Origin: Euglena gracilis
Taxonomy: Eukaryota; Euglenida; Euglenophyceae; Euglenales
Direction of reading: 5' to 3'
DNA length: 64,000 nt
Assembly (NCBI GenBank): GCA_039621445.1
Contig: CP154956.1
Location: 33,763,437 to 33,827,436 of the forward strand
Within the stretch, counting starts at the first letter, position 1; every line of letters begins with the position of its first letter. Below, piece by piece: positions 1-10,402 of the stretch. The notes beneath the pieces are model-generated. The model was not told where the DNA came from. It saw only the letters and a list, made by a program, of their open reading frames with translations, and did no database searches. The translations under genes and the position numbers were made by a program.

Positions 1-109
1 CGATGTGCCCCCTCTGGGGGTGGGTGGGTGTGTGTGTGCGTGCGTGTGGCAGAGGTGTGGGTCTGTTCAAAGTGCGGCACTGTCAACCACTGCCCTCCTC
101 CTGCCCCAG

Positions 110-175
110 GGCCAACCTCAAGTACCCCGGCCTCTGCCTCCCTGACCGCCACCACCGTCGCCAACGCCACCCCCC
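110..175 (+). CDS. possible short exon, unrecognised
   Basis: A CAG acceptor after a pyrimidine-rich stretch is followed by an open frame reading ANLKYPGLCLPDRHH with GC-ending codons, then a C-rich run. It resembles the other small GC-rich exons of the window, but no donor is clear and no family is recognised. It may belong to the plus-strand gene that continues at 2972. Confidence 0.22.
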
Positions 176-383
176 TCCCCCGCCCCCAGGCTTTGGGCGA
201 ACAGGTGCAGGCCAGGCTATCCACTTTTCCCGAATAATGGCATAGAATTGTTTGTAAAGGTTTTGGGCATATTTTTTGGACAAATTGAGGGAACTCCAAA
301 TTCTTTTGATTTGATTTTGGGCACTCGATATTTTGTTGTTCTCTCTGGTACATTCTATCTTTCCACAATCGTTGGAATTCATG

Positions 384-655
384 TTAAACCCCCCTCCCTA
401 ATAAGTCCGCAGAGCCCTAATTGTGCGCAGTGCCCTAATAAGCCCGAAACTACCTCCCTAAATATCGTCCAAACCCAAATTTGACACATTATCACTTGAA
501 TTATTGCTTCGCATCACAAGAAGGGGAGTGGTGGACAGTCAAGTATTTTGTGCTTTGCCGTAACAAGTGCACATTTTTTCTAATAAGTGCGCACCCCTTG
601 TGGGCGGAAACTACGTCCTTAGAATGTGCGCACCCGTGCACTTATTCGGGGGGGT
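384..655. mobile_element. C/G-capped MITE-like element, TAATAAGTGCGCA family
   Basis: The stretch begins with a C run followed by copies of CCCTAATAAG and TGCGCA-type blocks, and ends with the inverse blocks (GTGCACTTATTCGGGGG). The interior is AT-rich and non-coding. The same blocks recur in opposite orientation at 1705-2116, so this is a dispersed inverted-repeat family. No transposase is visible. A weak relative lies at about 12110-12425. Confidence 0.6.
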
Positions 656-1704
656 TACACATCATTCTTTTGTTCTGGTCAAGCTTTCCCTCTGAGTGAT
701 CTCTGCTGCTTTTTTTGTGGGGGCGCCAAATTTTCCATATGAATAAACCTTTTCCGAGCCATGTTAGGATTTTGCACATTTTTTTTGGCCGCCATTTCTC
801 TTTGAACTCTCTGACCGCTGCCCCCTGGTAGCTTTGCATAGTGCATTTTACCAGCGACTGCAGGGTTGGGTCAACGGGACAGAGACACTGACAATTACCA
901 TGTAACCAACATCTTCTCATTACACACCAGCCGTGCAAGACCCCGTCACCACGAGGAATTGGGGAGCTAACGACCCGAACTCCCAGAAGACCCCCTCCCC
1001 ACTATTTATAACCCCAGGGGGCACTGGATCTGATTTGAAGGTTGGCCCCAAAGGGGGAGGAGGGTTGGAATAAGGCGGTGTTGTAAGCCAAGCCTTGGTG
1101 TGCATGTCTGCTAAAGACGTCTTTCCAGCCTTCCAGGCTGGTACATCAAGGCATTTTGGACATTGTGTGTGTGTTTTTTTGACCTCATGTGGGTTCTGAC
1201 ATGATTCCCACCTGTGTTTCAGTGCACTCGAAATTTTCTCACATTTACCACCGTGTTTTCTTTTTTTTTTTAATGTGGTTTGCAAAAGCCTGCCCTCCCC
1301 ACTCCCCTCCCTTGCTGCCCTCTGCAGAATCCATACCGCCGCCCACAGCCCTGGCTTCATGTGAGACTGGGTGGGGACAGGACCTGTCCGTTGGCATATT
1401 ATTTAGTATTTATGGTCTTCTGTGGTTTTCTAAAATGCACTTCCATGCACTCTTTGTGGAGCCTGTAGGGAACCAGGGCAGATTTCTGCTTAAGGGTTTT
1501 GCAGTCACCCCCCCCCCCCCAGGGGGGATTTGCCTGCAGGTGGTCCAAATTTGGCTGGTGGCTATATCATTGGACCCTCTTGGTCACTGGGACCTGGGGG
1601 GGGGGCGTCTGCTGGCAGGGCTTGCCAGGGGCCTTTAAATTTGTTTAATCCCAGAGAGGTGGAGTCAAAATATCCATACGTATAAAATGTCAAATTTATG
1701 CTGT
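656..1704. other. non-coding stretch
   Basis: No exon with consistent codon bias and splice borders was found. It holds a T run at about 1260-1271, a C run at about 1509-1520 and otherwise unremarkable mixed sequence. It is probably intronic or intergenic. Confidence 0.4.
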
Positions 1705-2116
1705 GAACCCCCCCCCCCTAATAAGTGCACGGGTGCGCGCATTTTAAGGACGTAGTTTCGGACCCCAAGGGGTGCGCACTTATTAGGGCAGTGCGCACTT
1801 TTTAGGGCAAAGCCAAAAATACTGACATTACTCCCACTCTTTTTCAAATTTCTCCCCAATTTTGTGATTTCAAGCTATGAGTCAACTGATTATGTGTCAA
1901 ATGTGTCAAATTTGGGGTTGGACGATAGAAATATTTGGTCCGAGAAGGATAGTTCTGAGAAATGTGTGTGCTTTCCGACCTGAGATATGACAGTGATTTC
2001 TCCTTTGGGGGGGTGCGCACTTTTTAGGGAGGTAGTTTCGGACCCTTGGGGGGTGCGCACTTATTAGGGCACTGCGCACAATTAGGGCACTGCGCACTTA
2101 TTAGGGGGGGGGGTTG
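1705..2116. mobile_element. C/G-capped MITE-like element, inverted copy of the 384-655 family
   Basis: It starts with a C run plus CTAATAAGTGCACGGGTG and ends with GCGCACTTATTAGGGGGG, giving imperfect terminal inverted repeats. Inner blocks (GGACGTAGTTTCGGACCC, GTGCGCACTTATTAGGG) match the reverse complement of the element at 384-655. No coding capacity is seen. Confidence 0.62.
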
Positions 2117-2971
2117 AAACGTCAGGATTTTTTTTGGCCCCTCAAAGTACCCGTTTTGGGTATTTTGGGATTTTTTTTGTTGCAAAATCAGTCCAAAACG
2201 CGTTGAAACCCCATTTTCACCTTGGCGCAGCTAGAGCTCCCTGAAGCATGAGTGCACTTATACTGGACCGCCGCCTCTGGCACTGGGCGGTGGGCAGGTT
2301 TAGCCAACTGCAAGTGGACCCCTGGGGTCCTTAAGCAAAAGCCTGCAGGCCAAGCCCGCGTTGTTGTCTGCCCACTTCTTTCGCCGTTTTTTTTTCACGG
2401 AAAAGTGCACGGGTTGCCATAAACCTTTTCTCTGAAATTTTCCCAGACATTTTCCTGGGAAAGCAATGCAGTCAACTGCAACCCATTTGGGACAGTGTGT
2501 CAGTGCATGTGCAAGGGCGGCTCTCCCAGTGTGGTCCACCCATGAGCTTCCCCCCCCACTGCATCGCACTCTCTCCCCGTCGCCTTCCGCCCGGTGGCCG
2601 GGACTCTGCCGCCGCCCCCGCCCTCCTCCGCCCCGTCCCATTCCCACACCCGCCGCATCCATTCATTCACTTAACCTAGTGTGACGTGACCCCACCCCTG
2701 GGGGTTTTCAATGATGAGTTTGGGTCGCTGGACCCCCTACCCAGGGGTCAGCCCAAACCCCCCGAAGGCCGGGTTGCCTGGGGCCTTCTTAAGAGGTTGT
2801 GGCCAGTTTGGGGTGGCTTTGGGCTGGGTGAGTGGGTGGAGCCACCTACCCACCGGGAGAGAGTTGTGGGTGGGCTGGTTTTTGGGAAAAAGTGGGTGGG
2901 GTTTTCGCCTGCGAAACCCGGGACAAAGTGCCCCCCCCCCCAGGGGTCACCAAATGAATCCATGGCCGCAG
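2117..2971. other. intron or intergenic, partly GC-rich
   Basis: The left part is AT-rich with T runs. About 2500-2680 is GC-rich and could hold an exon, but no frame has clear borders. About 2690-2945 is G-rich low-complexity sequence ending in a C run plus CAG, a typical acceptor tract here. Confidence 0.35.
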
Positions 2972-3122
2972 CCGCACACGCACGCCCCCGGCGGCCGCGG
3001 CCGACCCGGCGCCGTGCTGCACACTGGCCCCCGCCGTGTCCACCCGCTTGGGGGGCGACCGCCCCGCGTCCTTCGCTGGCGCCGCCCGGTCCCCGCTCTT
3101 CCTGCAACCAACCCGCCCTGAG
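2972..3122 (+). CDS. exon of unrecognised plus-strand gene 1
   Basis: The open frame after the acceptor CCGCAG has strongly GC-ending codons and reads DPAPCCTLAPAVSTRLGGD and, further on, SPLFLQPTRPE. It ends at a GAG|GTGGGC donor in phase 0. The next proposed exon (4121-4204) also begins in phase 0, so the two can be joined without a frame change. The composition is Ala/Pro-rich at the start. No domain is recognised, and the first part of the gene is not located. The acceptor is uncertain because only the downstream border is strong. Confidence 0.45.
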
Positions 3123-4120
3123 GTGGGCCCCAAAGGCCTGTTGCCTTCAGAAAAGGTTTACAGTGCACTGATTCACACATTTGAAAAAACGTTGCAGTGA
3201 ACTGCTGACACGAATTGGCAACGAGGTGTGCAAGACATCCTTGAGTTGTTCACCCAATAAATTGGTTTGTTGCATTTTTTTTTTGTTGCAAACTTCTTCC
3301 ACCATTTTTTATAGCCAGTCTTTTTGTGAGATGGTCTTCACCCAGCACCACGCCATGACCATCCTTCCGACCAAAGGATTCCGCCAGCACACAGCACGCG
3401 TCAATGCGCGTGCAAAACGACAGCCGTCTGCTGCGGGCCCCCTCGGCGCCACAGGGGGGGCTGCGGGCATGAGGGCCGGGACCAGCCAGCCTTCATCCGC
3501 AGCAGCAGCGCCCCACTGGCCGGCTGCCCGGGCATGCCCCTCCATCACTCCATTCCGCCCTCTCCGCCTGTCACCTGGTTTCTGGTTTCCCGGCCACTGG
3601 GAAATTTGAAGGATTAACCCCCAAAGAAGACCCAGGTCTTACTTTAGGGTTGTTTCCATTTGCTGGAAACCTCCGGGGGGGTCTTATTTCATCGTTTTTC
3701 ATCACTTTCTTCTTATTTCATCGCCAGACCTGGGCCCAGCAAAACAACATTTTTCTGGTTTCAAAAACACAAATTTTTTTTCTTTCGGCGCTTCGCCCCA
3801 TGTGTAAGTTGTTATTGTCATCTACCACGTTTTTGCACCTCGAAAATCCGAAAATCTTTGAGATTTCATCATTTTTGTGTCTGAAAATGGAGCTTTTTGG
3901 CAATCTTCCAAGGAGAATTTTCAGCCTCCCTGGCTTCGCTCCGCCAAAGGGGTCTTAATTCTGAGGTGTTTTATTTTTGGGTTTTTGCTCAATTGGCCCA
4001 GGAGGAGGGGGCGCCATGCGCTACCCCAAAGCCTGCCGTCCGTCAGAGGAGTCCCTCGCACGGGGCCCCAACGGATGACGCCCTCCCATCTTTCCCCTGC
4101 CTGTGTCAGTCCACAGTCAG
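3123..4120. other. intron of gene 1
   Basis: AT-rich with T runs. It contains a GC-rich patch at 3400-3600 without a convincing frame, and a hairpin-like block at about 3780-3960 of the TTTCGGCGCTTCGCC type that is shared with other mini-elements of the window. Confidence 0.4.
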
Positions 4121-4204
4121 GTGCCTGGCCGGCGCCACGCCACCGCCTCGCCGCCCATCCCGGAGACAGTCATCTACCCGGCGACGGAGCGGGACATGGG
4201 GACG
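4121..4204 (+). CDS. exon of gene 1, upstream half of an introner-split exon
   Basis: After the acceptor ACAGTCAG the frame is 28 whole codons and includes PPIPETVIYPATERDMGT, with GC-biased third positions. It ends in phase 0 at ACG|GTCTGG. The sequence directly downstream continues the same open frame for a few codons to a GGCCGGGAG stretch, where a small inverted-repeat element begins. This indicates that 4121-4204 and 4311-4422 were once one exon. The protein family is not recognised. The coding reading is supported by codon use and by the frame resuming exactly after the element. Confidence 0.6.
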
Positions 4205-4310
4205 GTCTGGGTTGGCCGGGAGCAAGCACCTCTCGTGCTAAAATGGCCTAAAATGCCCTAAAATGACCGAAAATGACCGAAAATGGGCAATTTTTGGAGC
4301 TTGACTATAG
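4205..4310 (+). other. 106-bp in-frame intron created by an introner
   Basis: The proposed intron runs from GTCTGG to the acceptor GACTATAG. The donor lies in former exon sequence 10 bp upstream of the target-site duplication. The acceptor lies inside the element, 7 bp from its right end. Removing 106 bp keeps phase 0 on both sides, and the product differs from the pre-insertion protein only by the change of two residues to one before GRE. Confidence 0.6.
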
Positions 4311-4317
4311 GTGCTTG
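4223..4317. mobile_element. 95-bp introner with 9-bp inverted ends and 8-bp target duplication
   Basis: The element starts CAAGCACCT and ends AGGTGCTTG, perfect 9-bp terminal inverted repeats. It is flanked by GCCGGGAG on both sides (4215-4222 and 4318-4325), a perfect 8-bp target-site duplication. The interior is a short array of AAAATGGCC / AAAATGACCG-type units. It has no coding capacity. The insertion sits in an exon of gene 1 and supplies the acceptor of an apparently spliceable intron. Confidence 0.72.
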
Positions 4318-4422
4318 GCCGGGAGGAGCGACCCCTCTGGCCGGACGCGCTCACCACCGACTTCGCCACTGACTTTGGGTGGCCGGAGGGGCTGCCCTCG
4401 ATGGCGGGCTGGGGCCACTCAG
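4311..4422 (+). CDS. exon of gene 1, downstream half of the split exon
   Basis: The frame resumes in phase 0 after TATAG and reads VLGREERPLWPDALTTDF, then ATDFGWPEGLPSMAGW. Codon third positions are almost all G or C. It ends at a TCAG|GTCACT donor in phase 1. The first bases up to 4317 belong to the introner, and the following eight are the second copy of the target duplication. No domain is recognised. An alternative donor at TTTGG|GTGGCC cannot be excluded. Confidence 0.55.
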
Positions 4423-5471
4423 GTCACTAGCAGGATGCACACCATCCATCGACACAGCGGGACAGCACAAGGCACCATGCCATTTGCAGACACGATGCTC
4501 ACCCGCAAAACTCCCTGTTCCAGAGGTCATCCGTCGCTTAAGTCGAAGAGACCCACCCACAGAAGTCCAGCCCAGAGATTCATGTAACACTGGTGTGCCC
4601 CCCCCCCCCCCCGGAGGGCAGGTGGGTTAGGGCTGCTGGACACCCCTCCCCCCGGGTCGTTGCGCCATGTGGCAGTGCGTCCCGGTGAAGGCTGAGCCGA
4701 AAGTTTTTGCAAGGGTTTTGGTTTTTGGTGGGTTTTGGGTGGGTGGGTGGGTGGGTGGGCGGGTGGGGAACCCACCCCCCAAACCATACACACACTCAGG
4801 CTTCTTTTTAAGTCAGAAGACCCCCCGGTGGGGGTGGGTTGGTGGGTCTGGGCCGGACCCTGCCTGGGGGGGGGGGGTCCCAGGCCAGAGGCCCGAATGT
4901 GGGTGAAGAGCCGAATTTTTTTTGGCCCGAGACGGGCCGATTTTGGGTGGGGGGACCCGGGGGTGGGGTCCTGCGCTGTGCTGGGCTTTAAGAAGAAGCC
5001 TGCACGCACCCCAAAACCCTGTATGGGTGGGGTTTTGGGGTGGAAATGTGGTTGGGTGGGTTTGGGCCCAAAATTCTGCCACGCCTCTTTGCCCCCTGAA
5101 GAATTTTCCGCGCGAGAACCTGACAGGGCCCCCCCACAAGGGAAACTGTCACGGTTCCAGTATTGTCCAACCTGTCATTGTCAGGGTCCCCGGTATTCGC
5201 CAGTCAGGTGCCAGTTTCCTGGTGGGGTGGGGGGGGGCAGGTTAGTCCCCAACCCCTGGGTTTCCCACATACGACCTAACCCCCCCACCTATAACCCCCA
5301 GGGGGGTTATAGGATCCGGTTTGGTGGTCGGGCCCAGGGGGGGGGTTATAGGTGGGGGGGTTATAGGTGGAGCCCCACACTTAAGTGCGGGGTACTATGG
5401 GCTTGTTGGGGGGGGTGGGGGTGTCCGGAAACATGAGGGGCTGGACGTCTCTGGTCCCCACCCCCCGGGGG
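4423..5471. other. intron with G/C low complexity and mini-element pieces
   Basis: It holds a C run at about 4597-4612, a GGGT array at about 4736-4762, a block at 5095-5230 of the CCTGACAGG / GGAAACTGTCACGGTT family also found near 43965, 48385 and 50275, and a small inverted-repeat block at 5280-5385 built from ACCTATAACCCCC and its complement. Confidence 0.4.
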
Positions 5472-5691
5472 GCCCCACGCCGGACGTCGGCGTCCACGCA
5501 GAGCCCGCACCGCCGGGGCCGCCGCCCGCGGCCGCCGTCGCCCCCGCACCGTCCGCCGCCCTTGTGCCCCGGGCGGCGCCGTTCCCCCTCAGCTCGGGGC
5601 CCCGGGCCTTCCCGGCCCACCCGCCAGCCTGGGCCACGCTGACCCCGTCGGTGGGGGCCGCGGCAGGCGTCCAGGGGCGCCCACCTCCAGG
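5472..5691 (+). CDS. probable Ala/Pro-rich exon of gene 1
   Basis: The frame beginning near GGCCCCACGCCGGAC has strong GC3 bias and reads GPTPDVGVHAEPAPPGP, later AHPPAWATLTPSVGAAAG, ending at CCTCCAG|GTTGGT in phase 1. It is a low-complexity Ala/Pro linker type of sequence. The acceptor is not defined because the upstream sequence is a C/G run without a clear AG, so the start is approximate. Membership in gene 1 is inferred from strand, position and codon use only. Confidence 0.35.
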
Positions 5692-5721
5692 TTGGTGGGG
5701 TGGGGTGGTAGTGAGGCGGCA

Positions 5722-5790
5722 ACGGGTGTGGTGGTGGTGCTGGTGGTGGTGGTGGTGCTGGTGGTGGTGGTGGTGGTGGTGGTGGGTTGA
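5722..5790. repeat. (TGG)n-type simple repeat
   Basis: A run of TGGTGG units with a few CTGG interruptions, directly after the exon candidate. Read as protein it gives poly-Trp/Cys or, on the other strand, poly-Thr/His, so it is not coding. Confidence 0.8.
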
Positions 5791-6055
5791 GGCAGATTGG
5801 CTGGTCCGTTCCACGTGTGCTTTTCCCGGTTGCCGCTGGGGAGCCGCCCTCCCCAACCCACCACCCGGCGGGGAAGGGCCAAATCAAGCGTTCACTTCGA
5901 CCTCCCCTTTTCCGAGAAGACAGCGATTGGGTCGTTCGGCTGTTCCTTGGCAAAGCACAGTACTACCTCACCCCCCCCCCCTCCAAAGGGGCTGGCGCCT
6001 CTGCCCCCGCCTCGGTGTTTACAGACTGGGCCGGGGACTCCCCCCTCTCCCCCAG

Positions 6056-6131
6056 CCACGTCATGGCGGACTTCTTTCCCCCGCCGGGGCCGGGTGCTGC
6101 CCCGGCCCCCCTGGCGGTCCGGGCCCAGCGG
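6056..6131 (+). CDS. possible exon, unrecognised
   Basis: A CCCCAG acceptor precedes an open GC3-biased frame reading VMADFFPPPGPGAAPAPLAV, then RAQR, ending at CGG|GTCCCC. The phase does not follow directly from 5472-5691, so either an exon is missing or one border is wrong. The sequence from 6300 to 6700 is open on both strands without exon-like codon use and is left uncalled. Confidence 0.28.
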
Positions 6132-6929
6132 GTCCCCTGGTCCCCCCTACACAGCACATGGGGATGTGGCGTGGGGTTGCGGGGAGCATGTGTGTGTTTG
6201 TGAGTTTGTGTGTGTGGGTGCGGGTGTGTGGGTGTTTATGGGTCCGAGCACCCATGTGGCGTGTTCTTTACCCAGGGTGCCCTCCAGATGGGGGTCAGCT
6301 GCCCCCGACCTCCCCACGGTGCTGTGCCCTGCGACCTCCCTCACCCCCGTCGTCGTTTCGGAACCATACCACCGCTTCCAGTTGGGCAGGGTAGCGACCG
6401 TGGCAGATTGGCCAACAGTGGCGTTTGACGAGATTTTTGCCGGTGGAACGTGCCTTTCCTTCCTGGATCGCCGAGCAGTGGCATGCCCAGAAGCAACTTG
6501 GGGCCAGCTGTACCTCCCCCTGGCCGCCTCCCGATTCATTGAAACTCCGCGAGACCATTTGCTCATGCTTCTGTCTGGCCAATGTGTCCTTGTCATGGTT
6601 CGGGGGCTGACTGACGTGCTTTTTTTCCAGCCGGACAAAACTCTTTTTTTTGTGTGTCCAACCTCGTTCCTGCCTCATGGAGGGGGTCGCCATGCAACAG
6701 TCCCTGCTCGGGTGAAGAGTGAAGGGGGAGGCCCCCCCGAAGTCCGCACCGGAGTTGCCACCCGACATACCCTCCGGGCCGTTCAACGCAGCGATGACAT
6801 CCAACCCGTACGTCATCGCCTCCCGGCCAGGCGTGGCTCGGCCCGAGCTGTAGGGGCCGTGTGGTGGGGGATGGCCGGGGAGCTCAGTGGGGCAGGGTGG
6901 GGGGGGGAAGCCGCCACCTCTGCTGCCAG

Positions 6930-7055
6930 TGGTACTGTGAGCCGCCGGTGCCGGACCCAGCCGCCCTCTTCATGGAGGTGCCCATCGCGCGGGACGTCCC
7001 CGCCGCCCCCACGTTGCCGTTCGTCCAGGGAGTTCCCACGCGTGATGGGCGCTGG
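6930..7055 (+). CDS. exon of gene 1
   Basis: CTGCCAG| opens a 42-codon exon starting WYCEPPVPDPAALF, continuing MEVPIARDVPAAP and ending QGVPTRDGRW, with a TGG|GTGGGA donor. Both ends are in phase 0 and codon bias is strong. It can join the equally long phase-0 exon at 11979-12104 across an intron that contains the 4.6 kb transposon. No domain is recognised. Confidence 0.5.
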
Positions 7056-7228
7056 GTGGGAGTGGAATTGACGGGGTGGACCACAGGGGCGCCAGGGGTC
7101 ATGCAAACGCACCGCAACCGCAGCGCAACGACACATTAGCATGGGACTGGACTGCAGGCTGGCGACAGAAGGTGCCGCCGTCCCCAAACCGCTTAGGCGG
7201 CCTAATTCGCACTTAAGCTTTTTTCGTT

Positions 7229-7950
7229 TGATGCGCGCATTTGCGCAAATTTACGATTTTTTTGATTGTGCTCTGTTTCGGCTGTGAAGGCCCGGGGGGT
7301 GTGAAAACACGGCAACAAGAGAGTGCAAAAAACGATCGAAATTCTGATTTTGGCTGTGAGACCCCCGGGACTTTGGCGAAAAACAGTGATTTTGGGGGGT
7401 GTCGGGAAGGACTTTGTGGGCCCAAACCTACGGGACCCTGCCGGCCCACCCTGAAAAAAACGCTAAAAAGCACCATAGGAACGGGACCTTTACTGCCCCT
7501 GTTGCTTCTTTCGGCTGTGTCACCGAGTGTGTCCGAGCTGCCGGCGGTGTGCGTCCTGGGTGTTTGCCGGACTGCGTTGCTTGCGGCACCCCAGTGTGGT
7601 GTTTGTGGGCTGTTCGTTAAAGTGCAGGGAGGAAGGTCCGGTGGGTGTGGGTGTGGTGTGACAGACACAAAACATTTTTATGCGCGCATTTGCGCAAATG
7701 CGCGCATAAAAATGTTTTGTGTTTGATGCGCGCATTTGCGCAAATGAACGCAAAGAAGAACGGTGTGACAGAAACACAGCCGTCAAACGCCGACAGCGGA
7801 AGTGGTTTACTTGCGCATTTGCGTGCATCACGTTGTTTGTGGGCGCAAATGCGCAATAAAACAGATGTAAATTGTTCAGTTTACATCTGTTTTATTTGCG
7901 CACTTGCGTCCATAAAACAACGTGATGCGCGCAAATGCGCAAAAAAGGTA
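7229..7950. repeat. left subterminal palindrome cluster of the 4.6-kb element
   Basis: Repeated units of TTTGATGCGCGCATTTGCGC and variants such as GCGCAAATGCGCGCATAAA, in both orientations, notably at 7229-7260, 7675-7745 and 7800-7950. Such arrays commonly serve as transposase binding sites in DNA transposons. That role is inferred here. Confidence 0.7.
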
Positions 7951-8388
7951 AACCACCAATGGAGGAGTAATAAGTGACTTCCTTTGGCGCTCCTACAGCC
8001 ACCCTTAGTGGCTTCTGAGTGGGTTCAACCCAAATGACTACACCGTCCCCTCCGGGATATGGTGTTACGGTGCCGTTTTTGGACCATCGACAGGCCCGGC
8101 AAAAGATGGAGACATAGCATCTTTTGATGGTGGGTGCACAGCCACCCAGTAACGGTGCACGTCCACCGGCACCAATTTTTGGTTCCCAAGGGCCCTGCGG
8201 CTGGCCTGCGGCTTCGGCTCCGCCGCTGCAGCCCCATCAGCTGCTGATGCTTCAGCACCCAACAGGCCAGCATCGACCTCCCCGGTACAACGACACTCAC
8301 CACAGCGGCCACGTTATACCCCGCCACCGGGGTGTAAGACTGGGGGGACGACGTGGTGCCAGTGCATGGCAACGGCGCCCCGACATAC

Positions 8389-10402
8389 AGTGGGGGGGGG
8401 GGGGTACTGGCTAGTCGACCGACTAGTCGGTCGACTAGTTCACCGACTACTAGTCGACCGACTAGTCGGTGGGGGGAACTGGCTAGTCGGTCGACTAGTC
8501 GACCGACTAGCCACTCTAATGTACCAAAAGGGGGGGTCACCGACTTTTTAAGCCCCCCCCCTCCAATACTGATTTGCCTTATTTCGCCTAAAATTTCGTT
8601 GACATATTTCAAACAGCGAAAAACGCACCATAAGCATCCCTTTTGTTGGTCAACTGTCCCAGGGCCCCAAAAAAACAAAATGCCCTGTGCTGCCGAACCG
8701 TTATGGAAGCGAATTTCTTTTTGCTGCTCAACTGTCCCAGGGCCCCAAAATAACAAAATCCCCTGTGCTGCCGAACCGCTTTGGAAGCGAATTCCTTTTG
8801 CTGCTCAACTGTCCCAGGGCCCCAAAATAACAAAATCCCCTGTGCTGCCGAACCGTTTTGGAAGCGAATTCCTTTTGCTGCTCAACTGTTCCAGGGCCCC
8901 AAAATAACAAAATCCCCTGTGTTGCCGAACCGTTTTGGAAGCGAATTCCTTTTGCTGCTCAACTGTCCCAGGGCCCCAAAATAACAAAATCCCCTGTGCT
9001 GCCGAACCGTTTTGGAAGCGAATTATTTTTGCTGCTCAACTGTCCCAGGGCCCCAAAATAACAAAATCCCCTGTGCTGCCGAACCGTTTTGGAAGCGAAT
9101 TCCTTTTGCTGCTCAACTGATCCAGGGCCCCAAAATAACAAAATCCCCTGTGCTGCCGAACCGTTTTGGAAGCGAATTCCTTTTGCTGCTCAACTGTTCC
9201 AGGGCCCCAAAATAACAAAATCCCCTGTGCTGCCGAACCGTTTTGGAAGCGAATTCCTTTTGCTGCTCAACTGTTCCAGGGCCCCAAAATAACAAAATCC
9301 CCTGTGTTGCCGAACCATTTTGGAAGCGAATTCCTTTTGCTGCTCAACTGATCCAGGGCCCCAAAATAACAAAATGCCCTGTGCTGCCGAACCGTTTTGG
9401 AAGCGAATTCCTTTTGCTGCTCAACTGTCCCAGGGCCCCAAAATAACAAAATCCCCTGTGCTGCCGAACCGTTTTGGAAGCGAATTCCTTTTGCTGCTCA
9501 ACTGTCTCAGGGCCCCAAAATAACAAAATCCCCTGTGCTGCCGAACCGTTTTGGAAGCGAATTCCTTTTGCTGCTCAACTGTTCCAGGGCCCCAAAATAA
9601 CAAAATCCCCTGTGCTGCCGAACCGTTTTGGAAGCGAATTCCTTTTGCTGCTCAACTGATCCAGGGCCCCAAAATAACAAAATCCCCTGTGCTGCCGAAC
9701 CGTTTTGGAAGCGACTTCTTTTTGCTGCTCAACTGTTCCAGGGCCCCAAAATAACAAAATCTCCTGTGTTGCCGAACCGTTTTGGAAGCGAATTCCTTTT
9801 GCTGCTCAACTGTCCCAGGGCCCCAAAATAACAAAATGCCCTGTGCTGCCGAACCGTTTTGGAAGCGAATTCCTTTTGCTGCTCAACTGTTCCAGGGCCC
9901 CAAAATAACAAAATCCCCTGTGCTGCCGAACCGTTTTGGAAGTGAATTCCTTTTGCTGCTCAACTGTCTCAGAGCCCCAAAATAACAAATCCCCTGTGCT
10001 GCCGAACCGTTTTGGAAGTGAATTCCTTTTGCTGCTCAACTGTTCCAGGGCCCCAAAATAACAAAATCCCCTGTGCTGCCGAACCGTTCTGGAAGCGAAT
10101 TCCTTTTCTGCTTTGAAGGCTTCAGACGTGTTTTCTTCGAAATTGTAGGTCAAAACAAGTCAAATCAATGTTGGGGGGGGGCTTAAAAGGTCGGTGCCCC
10201 CCCCTTTTGGTACATTAGAGTGGCTAGTCGGTCGACTAGTCGACCGACTAGTCGACCGACTAGCCAGTTGCTCCCATAGCCAGTCCCCCCCCCCCCCCCC
10301 TTGTACCGACTAGTCCACCGACTAGTCGGTCGACTAGTCGGTAGGGGTACTGGCTAGTCGACCGACTAGTCGGTCGACTAGCCAGTACCCCCCCCCTCCA
10401 CT
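8389..10402. mobile_element. 2.0-kb nested inverted-repeat element carrying CGACTAGTCG motifs
   Basis: The ends read AGTGG plus a G run plus TACTGGCTAGTCGACCGACT on both strands. Each side contains several overlapping palindromes of CGACTAGTCG and GTCGAC. A further inverted pair, CCACTCTAATGTACCAAAAG with its complement near 10195-10230, brackets the central tandem array. It therefore looks like an element within an element. No reading frame other than those of the array is present. Confidence 0.72.
8651..10110. repeat. 77-bp tandem repeat, about 19 copies
   Basis: The unit contains CAACTGTCCCAGGGCCCC, AAAATAACAAAATCCCCTG and CCGAACCGTTTTGGAAGCG. Copies are nearly identical, with scattered substitutions (for example GTTCC or GATCC for GTCCC) and one single-base deletion near 9985. 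Short frames of 60-67 codons recur every 77 bp on both strands, but 77 is not a multiple of three and each stops within about three units, so these are not genes. Confidence 0.92.

Noticed and set aside
5797-7071. A 424-codon plus-strand frame
   Set aside because: It crosses a (GT)-rich stretch and regions without GC3 bias, and it is not in frame with the exon at 6930-7055. Parts may be coding but not as one exon.
8728-9985. Serial 60-67-codon frames on both strands
   Set aside because: They repeat every 77 bp with the tandem array, are out of frame with each other, and show no codon bias.
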